From Rhodoferax_B ferrireducens_A (GTDB taxonomy: Bacteria > Pseudomonadota > Gammaproteobacteria > Burkholderiales > Burkholderiaceae_C): 64,000 bases of DNA. Each line of letters starts with the position of its first letter. Positions within the stretch are counted from its first letter, which is position 1. Location of the stretch: NCBI RefSeq assembly GCF_031458075.1, contig NZ_JAVDXT010000001.1:1240001-1304000 (forward strand), given 5' to 3'. Position numbers and translations under genes: made by a program. Positions 41,514 through 50,558 of this stretch are shown one piece after another. The notes beneath the pieces are model-generated. The model was not told the origin of the DNA. It ran no database searches and was given only the letters and a program-made list of their open reading frames with translations.

Positions 41514-42406
41514 GCGACGACCTCGCCTCTCGCCGTCGCTTTGGCGCGCACGCCGCGCACTTTTTGCACGGCCCACAGGCGCAGTGGCGAAGTCCAGCCC
41601 ACCCATTTCAGCCGCGATGGCGGGCGGGCGCGCAGGTAGAGCTGCTCTATCTCGGGCGGCAGGGTTTCGGGCGGATAGTGCCAAAGCCAGCCCAGCACCA
41701 TCTCGAATTGCACGCCGCGCAACGCGTAGCGCCATAGCCGGCGCAGATAGACCCGGTAGTCCGCGGGGCGCCACGGGCTCAGCGAGCGGAAGGCAAAGCC
41801 GGCCTGGTGTGCAAACACCACGCGCTGGTTGGAGGCCGGCTGCATTGCCAGAGGCTGTAGCTCGCTTTTGGCCAGCACCGACACCAGCCAGTCTTCGCCA
41901 ATCAGACCTTGGGGCAGGCGAATCGCACGCTGGCGGATGCGCTCCACAAACTCCCCACGCAGTGCATACAGCCCACCGGCCAGTGTGCCGTTGGCCTGCA
42001 TGCGGGCACTCCAGGCCTCGCGGTCCCGGCCGGTGGTGGGCAGTGCACCGGCGGCGTTGGCGGTTGGCAGCCCGGCCAGGGCCGCGGCCAGCGCGGGCAA
42101 TGCCCCGGGTTCGACCTGCACGTCGCCATCGACGAAGACATGCATGTCCGCGGCGACGCCCAGGGTGTGGACGTAGTGGTTCCAGGCATTGGCCTTGTCG
42201 CCCAAAGGGATCTCGACCACCCGCAGACGTGGCGAGGCCTGAGCGAGTTCGCGCACGATGGCGGCTGTGCGGTCGCGGCAGCCATTGGCCAGTACCACCA
42301 CGTCCAGCGCGGCGCCGTCGGCGGCCACGGCGATGCTTTCCAGTGTGGCGGCGATGCGCTTCGCCTCGTTGTGGGCGAATACCGCGACGGACCAGGTGGC
42401 TGCCAT
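41510..42406 (-). CDS. Family 2 glycosyltransferase
   Basis: A 298-residue GT-A fold protein. It has SVAVFAHNEAKRIAATLESI at the start, the DxD-type metal-binding motif DGDVQVE (about 94), and an acceptor region GEDWLVSVLA with a catalytic-type ED. It has no transmembrane helix. Its ATG is only three bases from the stop of the GntR gene, which makes co-translation likely and is an odd partner for a pentose-utilisation operon. It may transfer a sugar onto a surface polysaccharide or lipid. The donor and acceptor are unknown. Confidence 0.85.
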   Translation of the reverse strand: MAATWSVAVFAHNEAKRIAATLESIAVAADGAALDVVVLANGCRDRTAAIVRELAQASPRLRVVEIPLGDKANAWNHYVHTLGVAADMHVFVDGDVQVEPGALPALAAALAGLPTANAAGALPTTGRDREAWSARMQANGTLAGGLYALRGEFVERIRQRAIRLPQGLIGEDWLVSVLAKSELQPLAMQPASNQRVVFAHQAGFAFRSLSPWRPADYRVYLRRLWRYALRGVQFEMVLGWLWHYPPETLPPEIEQLYLRARPPSRLKWVGWTSPLRLWAVQKVRGVRAKATARGEVVA

Positions 42407-42409
42407 GCG

Positions 42410-43129
42410 CTAGGGCTTGACCGTATAGGGCAGCAGCCGCGCCTGGGACGCGCTGAGCAGATCGGTCATGGCCTTGGCCGCAGCATCGGGTTCGTGGGCC
42501 AGGATGTGGCGGTGCACGGCGGCGTGCAGTTCCAGGTCTTCGCTGGGCCGGGTGGCGTGGCGCAGCAGCATTTCGGACGACACGCGCAGCGCGGCCTTGA
42601 TGCCGTTGCCGATGGTGATGAACATGCCGTTGCGCGACACCTCGATGATGGTCATGTGGAAGGCCAGGTCGGCCTCGGCGGCGGCGCGCACCTCGTTGCT
42701 GGTGTAGGCGTCGGCCAGCTCGCGGTAGCGCCGGTCTAGCAGCTGCATATCGGCTGCGTTGCCGGCCTGCGCCGCCAGATAGCAAGCGCGCGGCTCGAAG
42801 CACAGGCGCATTTCATAGATGTCTTCGATGATCTTGCTGTCGAACTGGGCGTGCAGCCGCCAGGCCAGCACGTCGCGGTCCAGTAGGTTCCAGTCGGAAA
42901 ACGGCAGCACCCGCGTGCCGATCTTCGGCGACACGTCGATCAGCCGCTTGCTCGACAGCTGCTTGATGGCCTCGCGCACCGTGGTGCGGCTGACGCCGTA
43001 GGCGCTGCACAGATCGCTTTCTACGGGCAGCGCGTCGCCCGGCAAAAACTCTCCGCCGACGACGCGCATGCCTATGATTTTTGCCACCTGTGCGGTCATC
43101 GTGCCTACCAGGGGTTCACGTTCAAACAT
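42410..43129 (-). CDS. GntR-family (FadR/FCD) regulator of the arabinoside operon
   Basis: A 239-residue regulator: winged helix with ESDLCSAYGVSRTTVREAIKQL, and an FCD ligand domain with metal-binding residues in AEADLAFHMTII and AVHRHI. I start it at MFEREPLVG (43129) because AAGGA lies seven bases upstream; an ATG at 43156 lacks a good site. It follows the GH51 gene in the operon. It may respond to arabinose or an arabinose derivative and bind the GTCTTT/AAAGAC site at 49011, upstream of the first gene. Confidence 0.88.
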   Translation of the reverse strand: MFEREPLVGTMTAQVAKIIGMRVVGGEFLPGDALPVESDLCSAYGVSRTTVREAIKQLSSKRLIDVSPKIGTRVLPFSDWNLLDRDVLAWRLHAQFDSKIIEDIYEMRLCFEPRACYLAAQAGNAADMQLLDRRYRELADAYTSNEVRAAAEADLAFHMTIIEVSRNGMFITIGNGIKAALRVSSEMLLRHATRPSEDLELHAAVHRHILAHEPDAAAKAMTDLLSASQARLLPYTVKP

Positions 43130-43171
43130 GCGGTTTCCTTGTAGCGGGGCATCCATAGGCCCCCCTTGTTT

Positions 43172-44692
43172 TTATCGACGCGCTTGCGCAGTCGTCACGA
43201 TCACGTTCCACGAGCCCGGTTTCAATTCGGCCAGGATGGTTTCACCGTCTACCTGCACATGGGGGTTATTTTCCGGCACAACTGTGTTCGGCGCATCCTT
43301 GGTGTTGGTGGCCTTCATATTGCTGTGGTGCAGGGCCAGCGCATGGTCCAGTGTGCGCGACGTGCCCAGGCCGCGCAGCTCGACGCGCAGCTGCATGGTT
43401 TCGGTCAGATGGCGGTTCAGCGCGAACACGGTGGTGGTGCCGGTGCTCTCGTCGTCCACCACGCAGGCGCACAGGTAGGGGATTTCCGGGTGGCTCTTGG
43501 CTTCGTAGCTGGGCGACTCGATCACCGGGCGCAGCACCTTGCCGTGGGCAAAGCGGGTGGCTTGGGCGAAGGGGTAGAAGATGGTCTGGCGCCAGGCCGG
43601 GCCACCGGGCTCGGTCATGATGGGGCCGATCACGTTCACCAGCTGCGCCAGGCAGGCTGCTTTTACGCGGTCGGCGTTGTTCATCATCACGATGAGGGCG
43701 CCGCCGACCACCAGGGCGTCTTCGGTGTTGTAGATTTCTTCCAGCAGGCGCGGGGCTTGCGGCCAGCCGGGCTTGCGCAGGTCGTTGATCGAGCGGGCCT
43801 TGTACCAGACGTTCCACTCGTCGAAAGACAGCATGATGCGCTTGGTTGAATGCTTGCGCGCCGCCACGCCATCGGCCACGGCGACGATCTCCTTGATCGA
43901 TACATCCATTTGCTCGATGCAGCCAAAAAACTCGGGTGTGGAGTCGCCGCGGTTTTCGAAATAGGTGTGCAGCGAGATGAAGTCCACGTCGTCAAAGCAG
44001 TGCTCGAGCACCGTGTCTTCCCACTTGCCGTAGGTCGGCATATTGTGTTGCGACGAGCCGCAGGCGGCGAGCTGGATGGTCGGGTCGACCAGGCGCATTA
44101 GCTTGGCGGTTTCATGGGCGATGCGGCCGTATTCGTCGGCGGTTTTGGAGCAGATCTGCCAGGGGCCGTCCATCTCGTTGCCCAGGCACCAGAACTTGAT
44201 GTCGTGCGGGGCCTCTACGCCGTGCGACTTGCGCAGGTCCGACAAGGCCGTGCCACCGGGGTGGTTGCAGTATTCGAGGAATTCGCGGGCTTCGTCCGGG
44301 CCGCGCGTGCCCAGGTTGACGGCCCACATCGGTTCGATGTCGGTGGCCTTGCACCACTCCATGAATTCATTGGTGCCGAACTGGTTGGTCTCGGTGGAAG
44401 CCCAGGCCAGGTCCAGGCGCACCGGGCGGTCGGCGGCGGGGCCCACGCCGTCTTCCCAGTTGTAGCCCGAGACAAAGTTGCCGCCGGGGTAGCGCACGAT
44501 GGTGGGGCCGAGTTCGCGGGTCAGCTCCATCACGTCGCCGCGAAAGCCGCGCTCGTCGGCCGTGGGGTGGCCGGGTTCGTAGATGCCGGTGTAGACCGCG
44601 CGGCCGAGGTGTTCGACGAAGGAGCCGAAGATGCGTCGGTCGAGATCGGAGACGACGAAGTCGCGGTCTACGACCAGGCGGGTGGAGATCAT
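43172..44692 (-). CDS. abfA: Alpha-L-arabinofuranosidase, GH51 family
   Basis: A 506-residue glycoside hydrolase. Acid/base E173 in CLGNEMDGPW and nucleophile E292 in LSFDEWNVWY are recognisable, together with the RYPGGNFVSGYNWEDGVGP segment and a C-terminal jelly-roll domain. There is no signal peptide, so it should act in the cytoplasm on short arabino-oligosaccharides or arabinosides brought in by the ABC transporter encoded upstream. I start it at MISTRLVVDRD (44692); the long in-frame extension crosses the preceding gene. A stable hairpin separates it from the binding-protein gene. Confidence 0.92.
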   Translation of the reverse strand: MISTRLVVDRDFVVSDLDRRIFGSFVEHLGRAVYTGIYEPGHPTADERGFRGDVMELTRELGPTIVRYPGGNFVSGYNWEDGVGPAADRPVRLDLAWASTETNQFGTNEFMEWCKATDIEPMWAVNLGTRGPDEAREFLEYCNHPGGTALSDLRKSHGVEAPHDIKFWCLGNEMDGPWQICSKTADEYGRIAHETAKLMRLVDPTIQLAACGSSQHNMPTYGKWEDTVLEHCFDDVDFISLHTYFENRGDSTPEFFGCIEQMDVSIKEIVAVADGVAARKHSTKRIMLSFDEWNVWYKARSINDLRKPGWPQAPRLLEEIYNTEDALVVGGALIVMMNNADRVKAACLAQLVNVIGPIMTEPGGPAWRQTIFYPFAQATRFAHGKVLRPVIESPSYEAKSHPEIPYLCACVVDDESTGTTTVFALNRHLTETMQLRVELRGLGTSRTLDHALALHHSNMKATNTKDAPNTVVPENNPHVQVDGETILAELKPGSWNVIVTTAQARR

Positions 44693-44719
44693 GGTGTGCT
44701 TCCTGTAAAAAGTGGGTGG

Positions 44720-44740
44720 GCTGGGGCGGTACGCCCCAGC
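44720..44740 (-). other. Hairpin after the sugar-binding-protein gene
   Basis: GCTGGGGCG (44720-44728) and CGCCCCAGC (44732-44740) form a perfect nine-base stem with a three-base loop, 17 bases after the stop of the binding-protein gene. A T5 run follows only 13 bases later on the minus strand. It probably stabilises the upstream mRNA and lowers downstream expression, as in maltose-type operons. Confidence 0.65.
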
Positions 44741-44756
44741 AAAATGGTGGTGTGAA

Positions 44757-46088
44757 CTAGCGAACGCCTGCCAGCAACTTGTTGACGCGTTCTTCGGCCG
44801 ACTTCTGCACCGCATCGATGGGCTTTTTGGCGACCATCATGTTGACCATCTCTTCGCCAACGATGGACTCGATCGCGCGCTGGCGTGGCACGCTGTTAGG
44901 CAGCGATACGCCGATGGAGCTGATCTCCAGGATGTTGTTGCGGAACGGCAGCTTCTTGAAGTCATCGCGCTCGGCAGCGGTTTTGTTGGCTGGCAAGTGG
45001 CCGGTGCGGGCCCACTCGAAGTCGCGGTCCCACAGGAACTTCATGAAAGTCAGCGCAGCCTTGCGGGTCTTGTCGTCCTTGGCGCCGCCCTTGAGCATCA
45101 CCCAGCTATGGCCATCGGCAAATGCGGCTTTCTTGGCGTAGAGCTTGGCGAATGGCACGACCGAGTAGCCGCCTTTGAGGGGCGAATCCGCCTTTTCTGC
45201 GGCAGCGACAAAGTCGCCAATCGTCCAGGTGCCGACAATGTGTACGCCCACGTCGCCGTTCACAAAGGCCTGGTTGCCGGCGCTGTAGTCCAGATTCGGC
45301 TTGATCAGGCCTTCGCTGTACAGCGTATTGGCCAGTTCCAGTGCGTTGCGCACGGCTTTGGAATGCATGTCGATCTGCTTGCCGCTGGTCGGAAACAGGC
45401 TGGCGTTTTGCTGGGCTACCAGGGTCACCAGGCTGCGGAAGTTGCCGGCCACATCGGCGGCCGGCCAGCTCAGATAGGGCTTGCCGGTGGCTTCCTTGAA
45501 CTTGCGCGCCTGGGTCAGCAGCTCTTCGGGGCTTTGCGGCAGGATCACCGTGCCGTCGGCCTTGGTCAAGCCGGCCTTCTTCATCAGATTGCCGTTGATG
45601 TGCCACAGCCAGGACCAGGTGTCGAAGGGCAGGGCGTAGGCCTTGCCGCCGATGATGGCGCCGGTCTTGGCCTGCTCGCTGAACTGGTCGGTGCTGATGC
45701 CGACCGACTTGAAGCCATCGTCCAGCGGCTCCACCAGTTTGCGCGCCACGTAGTCGCCCAGCACCGACTCATGCATCACGCTGATGGTCGGCACGTCTTT
45801 GGAGACGATGCGCGCACTCAGCTGGTCGTAGAACGGCTGCCACTCGGCGATCTGCGGCTTGACCACAATGCCCTGTTTGTTGGTGGCGTTGAATTCATTC
45901 ACCAGCGTGGTGATGATGCCGCATTCGCCCTGGGCTTTGCTGGCATCCGTCGCCTTGCCATAGTCGGCCTCGCAGGCGCCGAAGAAGCGGGCCAGGGTGA
46001 TTTCCGTTTTCTCCTGGGCGGCACACAGTGCGGCGCTGCTGGCCAGAGTGACCGCTAGCAGGCGGATGGTGAGCTTTCTGAAATGCAT
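44757..46088 (-). CDS. Sugar ABC transporter, periplasmic binding protein
   Basis: A 443-residue SBP_bac_1 protein with a signal peptide (residues 1-24, ending LCAAQ). Features of the family include GIVVKPQIAEWQPFYDQLSARI, FDTWSWLWHINGNLMKKAGL, GDVGVHIVGTW and a C-terminal lobe rich in lysine. Ligands of the family are oligosaccharides or glycosides. Context (GH51 arabinofuranosidase next) points to arabinosides. The gene precedes the enzyme and follows the permeases, which is an unusual order for a binding protein; a hairpin after it may keep it abundant. Confidence 0.9.
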   Translation of the reverse strand: MHFRKLTIRLLAVTLASSAALCAAQEKTEITLARFFGACEADYGKATDASKAQGECGIITTLVNEFNATNKQGIVVKPQIAEWQPFYDQLSARIVSKDVPTISVMHESVLGDYVARKLVEPLDDGFKSVGISTDQFSEQAKTGAIIGGKAYALPFDTWSWLWHINGNLMKKAGLTKADGTVILPQSPEELLTQARKFKEATGKPYLSWPAADVAGNFRSLVTLVAQQNASLFPTSGKQIDMHSKAVRNALELANTLYSEGLIKPNLDYSAGNQAFVNGDVGVHIVGTWTIGDFVAAAEKADSPLKGGYSVVPFAKLYAKKAAFADGHSWVMLKGGAKDDKTRKAALTFMKFLWDRDFEWARTGHLPANKTAAERDDFKKLPFRNNILEISSIGVSLPNSVPRQRAIESIVGEEMVNMMVAKKPIDAVQKSAEERVNKLLAGVR

Positions 46089-46175
46089 GCTTGTCTCCTT
46101 TTTTATCCAGGCCCCACCGCAGCGGATGGCCGTTTTCCATGTGCAGCGGATCGGCGCTGCCCCGTTTGGGGTGTG

Positions 46176-47012
46176 TCAGCGCACGGCGGTGCCGGCGACT
46201 GCGGTGACGATGTATTTCTGGAAGAACAGGTACAGGATGAACAGCGGCAGCCCGGCAAACACCGCCTGCGACATCAGGTAGCCAATGCCTTCACTTTGGG
46301 CAAAGTTCGATTGCGTCGAGGCCAGGCCCAGGGTGATGGTGTACATCTCCGACTTGGATGCCGACACCAGCGGCCACAGGTAGTCGTTCCACGAATTCAG
46401 GAAGGTGAAGATGCCCAGCGTGGCCTGCGCCGGTACCGATAGCGGCAGGATGATGCGCCAGAAGATCTTCAGGCGCGAGGCGTTGTCCAGCAGCGCGGCT
46501 TCTTCCAGCTCCACCGGTATGCCTTTGAAATACTGGGCCATCAGGTACACGCCAAACGGTGCGGCCAGCCGCGGCAGGATCAGGGCGCTATAGGTGTTGT
46601 GCAGCTCCAGGTCGGCAAACATGCGGTGCAGCGGCACGATGATGGCCTGCTCGGGCACGGCCAGCCCGGCCAGCACGAACGCAAACAAGATGCGCCGGCC
46701 CGGAAACGTGGTGCGGGCAAAGCCATAGCCGGCCAGCGAGGCGATCACCAGCGTCAGAAAGGTCTGGCCCAGCGACACGATGGCGCTGTTCATCAGCCAG
46801 CGGAACACCGATGACGTGCCCAGGATGTCGCTGTAGTTCTTCAGCGTGAACGGCGGTGCAAACAGCACATCGGTGCGTGCTGCCAGCACGTCATTGGGTT
46901 TGAACGACAGCACCAGAACCCACAGCAAGGGTGCAACCCACAGGCAGGCCAGCGCGATCGCCGCACCCAGCACCAGCCGGTCGCCCCAGCCTTTTCCAAC
47001 CATATTTGACAT
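46176..47012 (-). CDS. Sugar ABC transporter permease, MalG type
   Basis: A 278-residue permease with six hydrophobic helices and the EAA loop EEAALLDNASRLKIFWRIILP. It has the long first periplasmic loop typical of MalG-like subunits. It forms a heterodimer with the preceding MalF-like protein, 12 bases upstream in the same operon. It lies 87 bases upstream of the binding-protein gene, a gap without clear structure. Confidence 0.9.
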   Translation of the reverse strand: MSNMVGKGWGDRLVLGAAIALACLWVAPLLWVLVLSFKPNDVLAARTDVLFAPPFTLKNYSDILGTSSVFRWLMNSAIVSLGQTFLTLVIASLAGYGFARTTFPGRRILFAFVLAGLAVPEQAIIVPLHRMFADLELHNTYSALILPRLAAPFGVYLMAQYFKGIPVELEEAALLDNASRLKIFWRIILPLSVPAQATLGIFTFLNSWNDYLWPLVSASKSEMYTITLGLASTQSNFAQSEGIGYLMSQAVFAGLPLFILYLFFQKYIVTAVAGTAVR

Positions 47013-47024
47013 TGCGGGGTTCCT

Positions 47025-47900
47025 TTATGCGTTGCGGCGGTTCAGCCAGGCTTGCAGGCTGACGCCGAGCAGCATCAGCACAAACAGCACCTGGGCGGCG
47101 GCGGCCGAGTAGCCCAGCGCCCACTGCCGGAAGCCGGTCTCATAAATGAACTGGACGATGGGGCGCGAGGTGTTGTTGGGCCCGCCGGCCGTCATCAGAT
47201 AGGACTGGCCGAACAGCTGGAATTGCTGTATCACCTCGATCACCGCTACCAGCGCCACCGTGCGCTTGATCGACGGCAGGGTGATGGACACAAAGGTGCG
47301 CCAGCGGCCGGCGTTGTCCAGCGCGGCGGCCTCGTACATCTCTTGCGGGATCTGCTGCAGCGCGGCCAGGAACAGCATCATCGGCAGGCCAATAATCCAC
47401 CATACGGTGACCAGCGCCACCGACGGCAGGGCCAGGGTCTCGCTGACCAGGGGTGCAATCGGTGCCAGGCCCATACCCTGCATCAGGTTCGACAGCAGGC
47501 CCCGGTCGGGCATCAATACCAGCCGCCAGACCAGGGTGACGATGGTGACCGACAGCACCGATGACCCAAAAAAGATAGCGCGTAGCGCAGCACCGGTGCG
47601 CCCAGGACGGTTTAAAGCCAAGGCAAGCGCCAGGCCTAGTGCGACGAATACCGGCGTCGTCATGGCCACAAAGTAAAAGGTGTTGCGCACCGCGCCCATG
47701 AAGATGTCGTCGTGCAGCAGGTCGGCGTAGTTCTTCAGGCCGATGAAGTCGCTGGTGTCGGCCAGCATGTCCACGTCGCGCAGGCTTAGCCACCAGCCGG
47801 TGGCCAGCGGCAGTACCAGCAGCAGGACGTAGACCACCAGAAAGGGCAGCACGAACAAGGCGTTGCCCCAGTGCTTGGGTTGTTTGCGGGGTTTTTGCAT
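47025..47900 (-). CDS. Sugar ABC transporter permease, MalF type
   Basis: A 291-residue permease with six helices and the EAA loop YEAAALDNAGRWRTFVSITLP. The ligand path resembles that of UgpA/LacF-type members rather than full MalF, because the large periplasmic insertion is absent. I start it at MQKPRKQPKHWG (47900); the frame extends upstream over the ATPase gene but that part is not coding. The gap to the ATPase gene is eight bases. Confidence 0.9.
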   Translation of the reverse strand: MQKPRKQPKHWGNALFVLPFLVVYVLLLVLPLATGWWLSLRDVDMLADTSDFIGLKNYADLLHDDIFMGAVRNTFYFVAMTTPVFVALGLALALALNRPGRTGAALRAIFFGSSVLSVTIVTLVWRLVLMPDRGLLSNLMQGMGLAPIAPLVSETLALPSVALVTVWWIIGLPMMLFLAALQQIPQEMYEAAALDNAGRWRTFVSITLPSIKRTVALVAVIEVIQQFQLFGQSYLMTAGGPNNTSRPIVQFIYETGFRQWALGYSAAAAQVLFVLMLLGVSLQAWLNRRNA

Positions 47901-47908
47901 GGCAGGCC

Positions 47909-48994
47909 TTACAGCGGCGCGTGGTGGGCCAGGCCCGCCGCGTCGAACACATGCAGGCGTGCGCTGTCGATGCGCAGCGCCACGGCTTCGCCGGGAGCGG
48001 CCGCACTGTCGCGGTGGGCTTCGGCCACCACGCTGCTGCCATCGGCCAGGCCTACGTGCACCAGCGTACGGTCGCCCAGTCGCTCCACGATGTCGATGCG
48101 GCCGGGCAGCTCGCCTTGCGGGTCTACGGTGATGGATTCGGCGCGAATGCCCAGGGTCAGCGGACCGGTCTGCGGCACGTCGGCATCCATCAGCGTGGTG
48201 CGCAGCACACTGCCATGGGCCAGTTGCAGGCACAGCCGGCCGTCTTGCGGGGCCATGCGTTCGGTGTCTAAGAAGTTCATCGCCGGCTGGCCAATGAAGC
48301 CGGCCACAAAACGCGTGGCCGGGCGGCGGTAGATGTCCATGGGCGCGCCGATCTGCTCGATCTTCCCTTTGTTCATCACCACGATGCGGGTCGCCAGCGT
48401 CATGGCTTCGACCTGGTCGTGGGTGACGAACACCATGGTCGATTGCAGCCGTTGATGCAGCCGTGCCAGCTCGACCCGGGTGCGGGTGCGCAGAGCGGCG
48501 TCCAGATTCGACAGCGGTTCGTCAAACAAGAACGCGCTGGGGTTCTTGACGATGGAGCGGCCAATCGCCACCCGCTGGCGCTGCCCGCCCGACAACTGAC
48601 CGGGCTTGCGCTGCAGCAGGGGCTCCAGTTCCAGCATGCGGGCGGCGTCGGTGATGCGGGTGCCGATCTCGGCCTCGGCCAGGCCGATGTTGCGCATGCC
48701 GAAGGCCATGTTGTCGTACACGCTCATGTGCGGGTACAGCGCATAGTGCTGGAACACCATGGCCACGCCGCGCTGGCCGGGCGGCAGGTCGGTTACGTCG
48801 CGCCCGGCGATGGTGATGCTGCCCGCGGTCACCGGTTCCAGGCCGGCCATCATGCGCAGCAGTGTCGATTTGCCGCAGCCCGAGGGGCCGAGGAAGACCA
48901 GGAATTCGCCTTGCGCGATGTCCAGGCTCAGATCGTTCATCACCGCTACGTTGCCGTAGTGCTTGCTGACCCGGTTCAGTTGAATGCCTGCCAC
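47909..48994 (-). CDS. Sugar ABC transporter ATP-binding protein (MalK/UgpC type)
   Basis: A 361-residue ATPase. Walker A GPSGCGKST (about 36-44), signature LSGGQRQRVAIGRSIV, Walker B FLFDEPLSNLDAALR, and a C-terminal OB-type regulatory domain (about 240-361) as in MalK/UgpC. It begins with a GTG at 48994; a GGAG lies six bases upstream. It is the first gene of the operon: promoter at 49033-49062 and operator-like dyad at 49011-49031. Being first, it sets expression of the whole set. Confidence 0.92.
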   Translation of the reverse strand: MAGIQLNRVSKHYGNVAVMNDLSLDIAQGEFLVFLGPSGCGKSTLLRMMAGLEPVTAGSITIAGRDVTDLPPGQRGVAMVFQHYALYPHMSVYDNMAFGMRNIGLAEAEIGTRITDAARMLELEPLLQRKPGQLSGGQRQRVAIGRSIVKNPSAFLFDEPLSNLDAALRTRTRVELARLHQRLQSTMVFVTHDQVEAMTLATRIVVMNKGKIEQIGAPMDIYRRPATRFVAGFIGQPAMNFLDTERMAPQDGRLCLQLAHGSVLRTTLMDADVPQTGPLTLGIRAESITVDPQGELPGRIDIVERLGDRTLVHVGLADGSSVVAEAHRDSAAAPGEAVALRIDSARLHVFDAAGLAHHAPL

Positions 48995-49010
48995 GTCTTG
49001 TCTCCAATAT

Positions 49011-49062
49011 GTCTTTGGTATTATGAAAGACGATCATAGAAGAGCTTAGTTTGGCCTGTCAA
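49011..49062 (-). promoter_or_regulatory. Promoter and operator of the arabinoside operon
   Basis: On the minus strand TTGACA (49057-49062 on the plus strand as TGTCAA), 18 bases, TATGAT (49033-49038). Just downstream, GTCTTT (49011-49016) and AAAGAC (49026-49031) form an inverted repeat across nine bases, overlapping the expected transcription start. This position suits a GntR-type block of transcription. Confidence 0.75.
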
Positions 49063-49190
49063 CAAAAGATGATGTTGCGCTGCAGCAAGTGAAGCGGATG
49101 GAGGAGGGGCGCTACAGCGAGTGCGCGGCAGCTTGTCTGTGCTGCACGGGGCGCTCGTTGGCTGTGCAAGTTTGAAGCCATTTTTCAGGC

Positions 49191-49221
49191 ATAAAAAAGG
49201 CTGTTACCGCAGTAACAGCCT
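49191..49221 (-). terminator. Intrinsic terminator of the first EAL-HDOD gene
   Basis: On the minus strand AGGCTGTTAC, a four-base loop and GTAACAGCCT form a perfect ten-base stem (49198-49221), directly followed by six T residues. It is 66 bases after the stop of the EAL-HDOD gene. Flanking bases 49222-49240 (GCTGGCAGCTATT) resemble an interspersed repeat, of which it may be an altered copy. Confidence 0.85.
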
Positions 49222-49286
49222 ACGCTGGCAGCTATTGAATTTTTACTGAAAAAGCATAGCGCCGAGCTACGCAGGCGGCCCGCGCT

Positions 49287-50558
49287 TTAGTCGGCGGCCA
49301 GCGACTCGGCCCAGGCCAGGGCTTGCAGATGCGCCCAGTTGACCTGCTTGTTGGACAGGTGCAGAGCTTCGGCGGTGCGGCCGAAGACTTCGTCGTCGCC
49401 GCTTTCACAGGCCTCTGTGAGCGCCAGGAAGGGGGCGAACACGCCGGTGCGGTACAGCAGGGCGTCGAGCACCGGCTGGGGCAGGGCTACGGATTCCAGG
49501 GCCTTGGCCAGCGGCACGCCAAGCATGGCGTCGAGCAGGGAGAAGACCCCGACCACAAAGGCGTTGTCGCAGTCTTCGGGCGACAGCATTTCGGCGGTCA
49601 GCAGCTCCATCAGGCGGCCGCGTACCACGGCGGTCTGGCCCACGGCCGGCGGCGCGCCGCCGTTGCGCGAGGTGGTCATCAGCAGCGCGGCCCAGCGGAA
49701 CAGCTTTTTCAGGCCCAGGATCATCACCGCGTGGCGGAACGAGGTGATCTCGCAGTTCAGGCCAAAGCCGGACGAGTTGATGAAGCGCAGCAGGTTGAAC
49801 GACAAAGTCGGATCGCGCTTGAGCAGCTCTTCGATCTCGGCGGTGGTGGCTTGTTTGCGCACCAGATTGATCAGCTGCAGGATGGTGGCCTGCGAGGGGC
49901 GTATGGTTTGCGCCTTGACCAGCGCCGGCTTGGCGAACCAGTAGCCCTGGAATAGCTTGATGCCGTAGCTGGTCAGTAGTTGGTGCTGTTCGGCGGTTTC
50001 TACTTTTTCGGCAATCAGCTGGGCAGTGGTGTTGGCAGTGGCGAACTTTACAAAGGGTTGCACCATTTCCGGCTTGAGCACCGTCATGTCGAGCTTGACG
50101 AACGAAGCCAGGGCCCGCCAGGGCGCATATCCGCGGGTCAGCACCGAGTGGTTGAAGGCAAACTTGAAGCCGCGCTTGCGCAGGTCTTCCAGCACCACGG
50201 CATGGCTTTCAATGTCTTCGGGCAGGTTGCCCGGCACTGGCGGCACTTCCAGCACCACCTTGTCGGGGTGGATCAGCTCCAGGTGGCCGCCGGCCAGGCT
50301 GGCCAGTGTGCAGTTGATGAAAACCAGCTTTTGCCCCACCAGCGTCTCGGTGTCGGCGAACGATAACGCGTTGAACAGCAAGGCCGCATCGCTGTCGGCG
50401 GTGTAGCCTTGGCTGGGCGTGGAGCGGTCATACAGCTCATAGCCGAATACGGCGCGGTTCTCATCCACGATGGCCTGGCGCGCGATCAGCACATGGCTGT
50501 CTTCTTCAGCGTCAGACGGCTGTTTCGAGCCTTGGAGTTCGTCGGGTATGGTGGACAT
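49287..50558 (-). CDS. EAL-HDOD signalling protein (YuxH-like), paralogue A
   Basis: A 423-residue protein. Residues about 20-200 are an EAL-like domain with the degenerate start VIARQAIVDENRAVFGYELYDR and without the EAL triad, so phosphodiesterase activity is doubtful. Residues about 205-400 are an HDOD domain with KRDPTLSFNLLRFINS and FRHAVMILGLKKLFRWAALL. The group is thought to act in signalling networks rather than catalysis. I start it at MSTIPDELQ (50558). It follows the paralogue at 50650 by 91 bases in the same direction and carries its own terminator. Confidence 0.88.
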   Translation of the reverse strand: MSTIPDELQGSKQPSDAEEDSHVLIARQAIVDENRAVFGYELYDRSTPSQGYTADSDAALLFNALSFADTETLVGQKLVFINCTLASLAGGHLELIHPDKVVLEVPPVPGNLPEDIESHAVVLEDLRKRGFKFAFNHSVLTRGYAPWRALASFVKLDMTVLKPEMVQPFVKFATANTTAQLIAEKVETAEQHQLLTSYGIKLFQGYWFAKPALVKAQTIRPSQATILQLINLVRKQATTAEIEELLKRDPTLSFNLLRFINSSGFGLNCEITSFRHAVMILGLKKLFRWAALLMTTSRNGGAPPAVGQTAVVRGRLMELLTAEMLSPEDCDNAFVVGVFSLLDAMLGVPLAKALESVALPQPVLDALLYRTGVFAPFLALTEACESGDDEVFGRTAEALHLSNKQVNWAHLQALAWAESLAAD

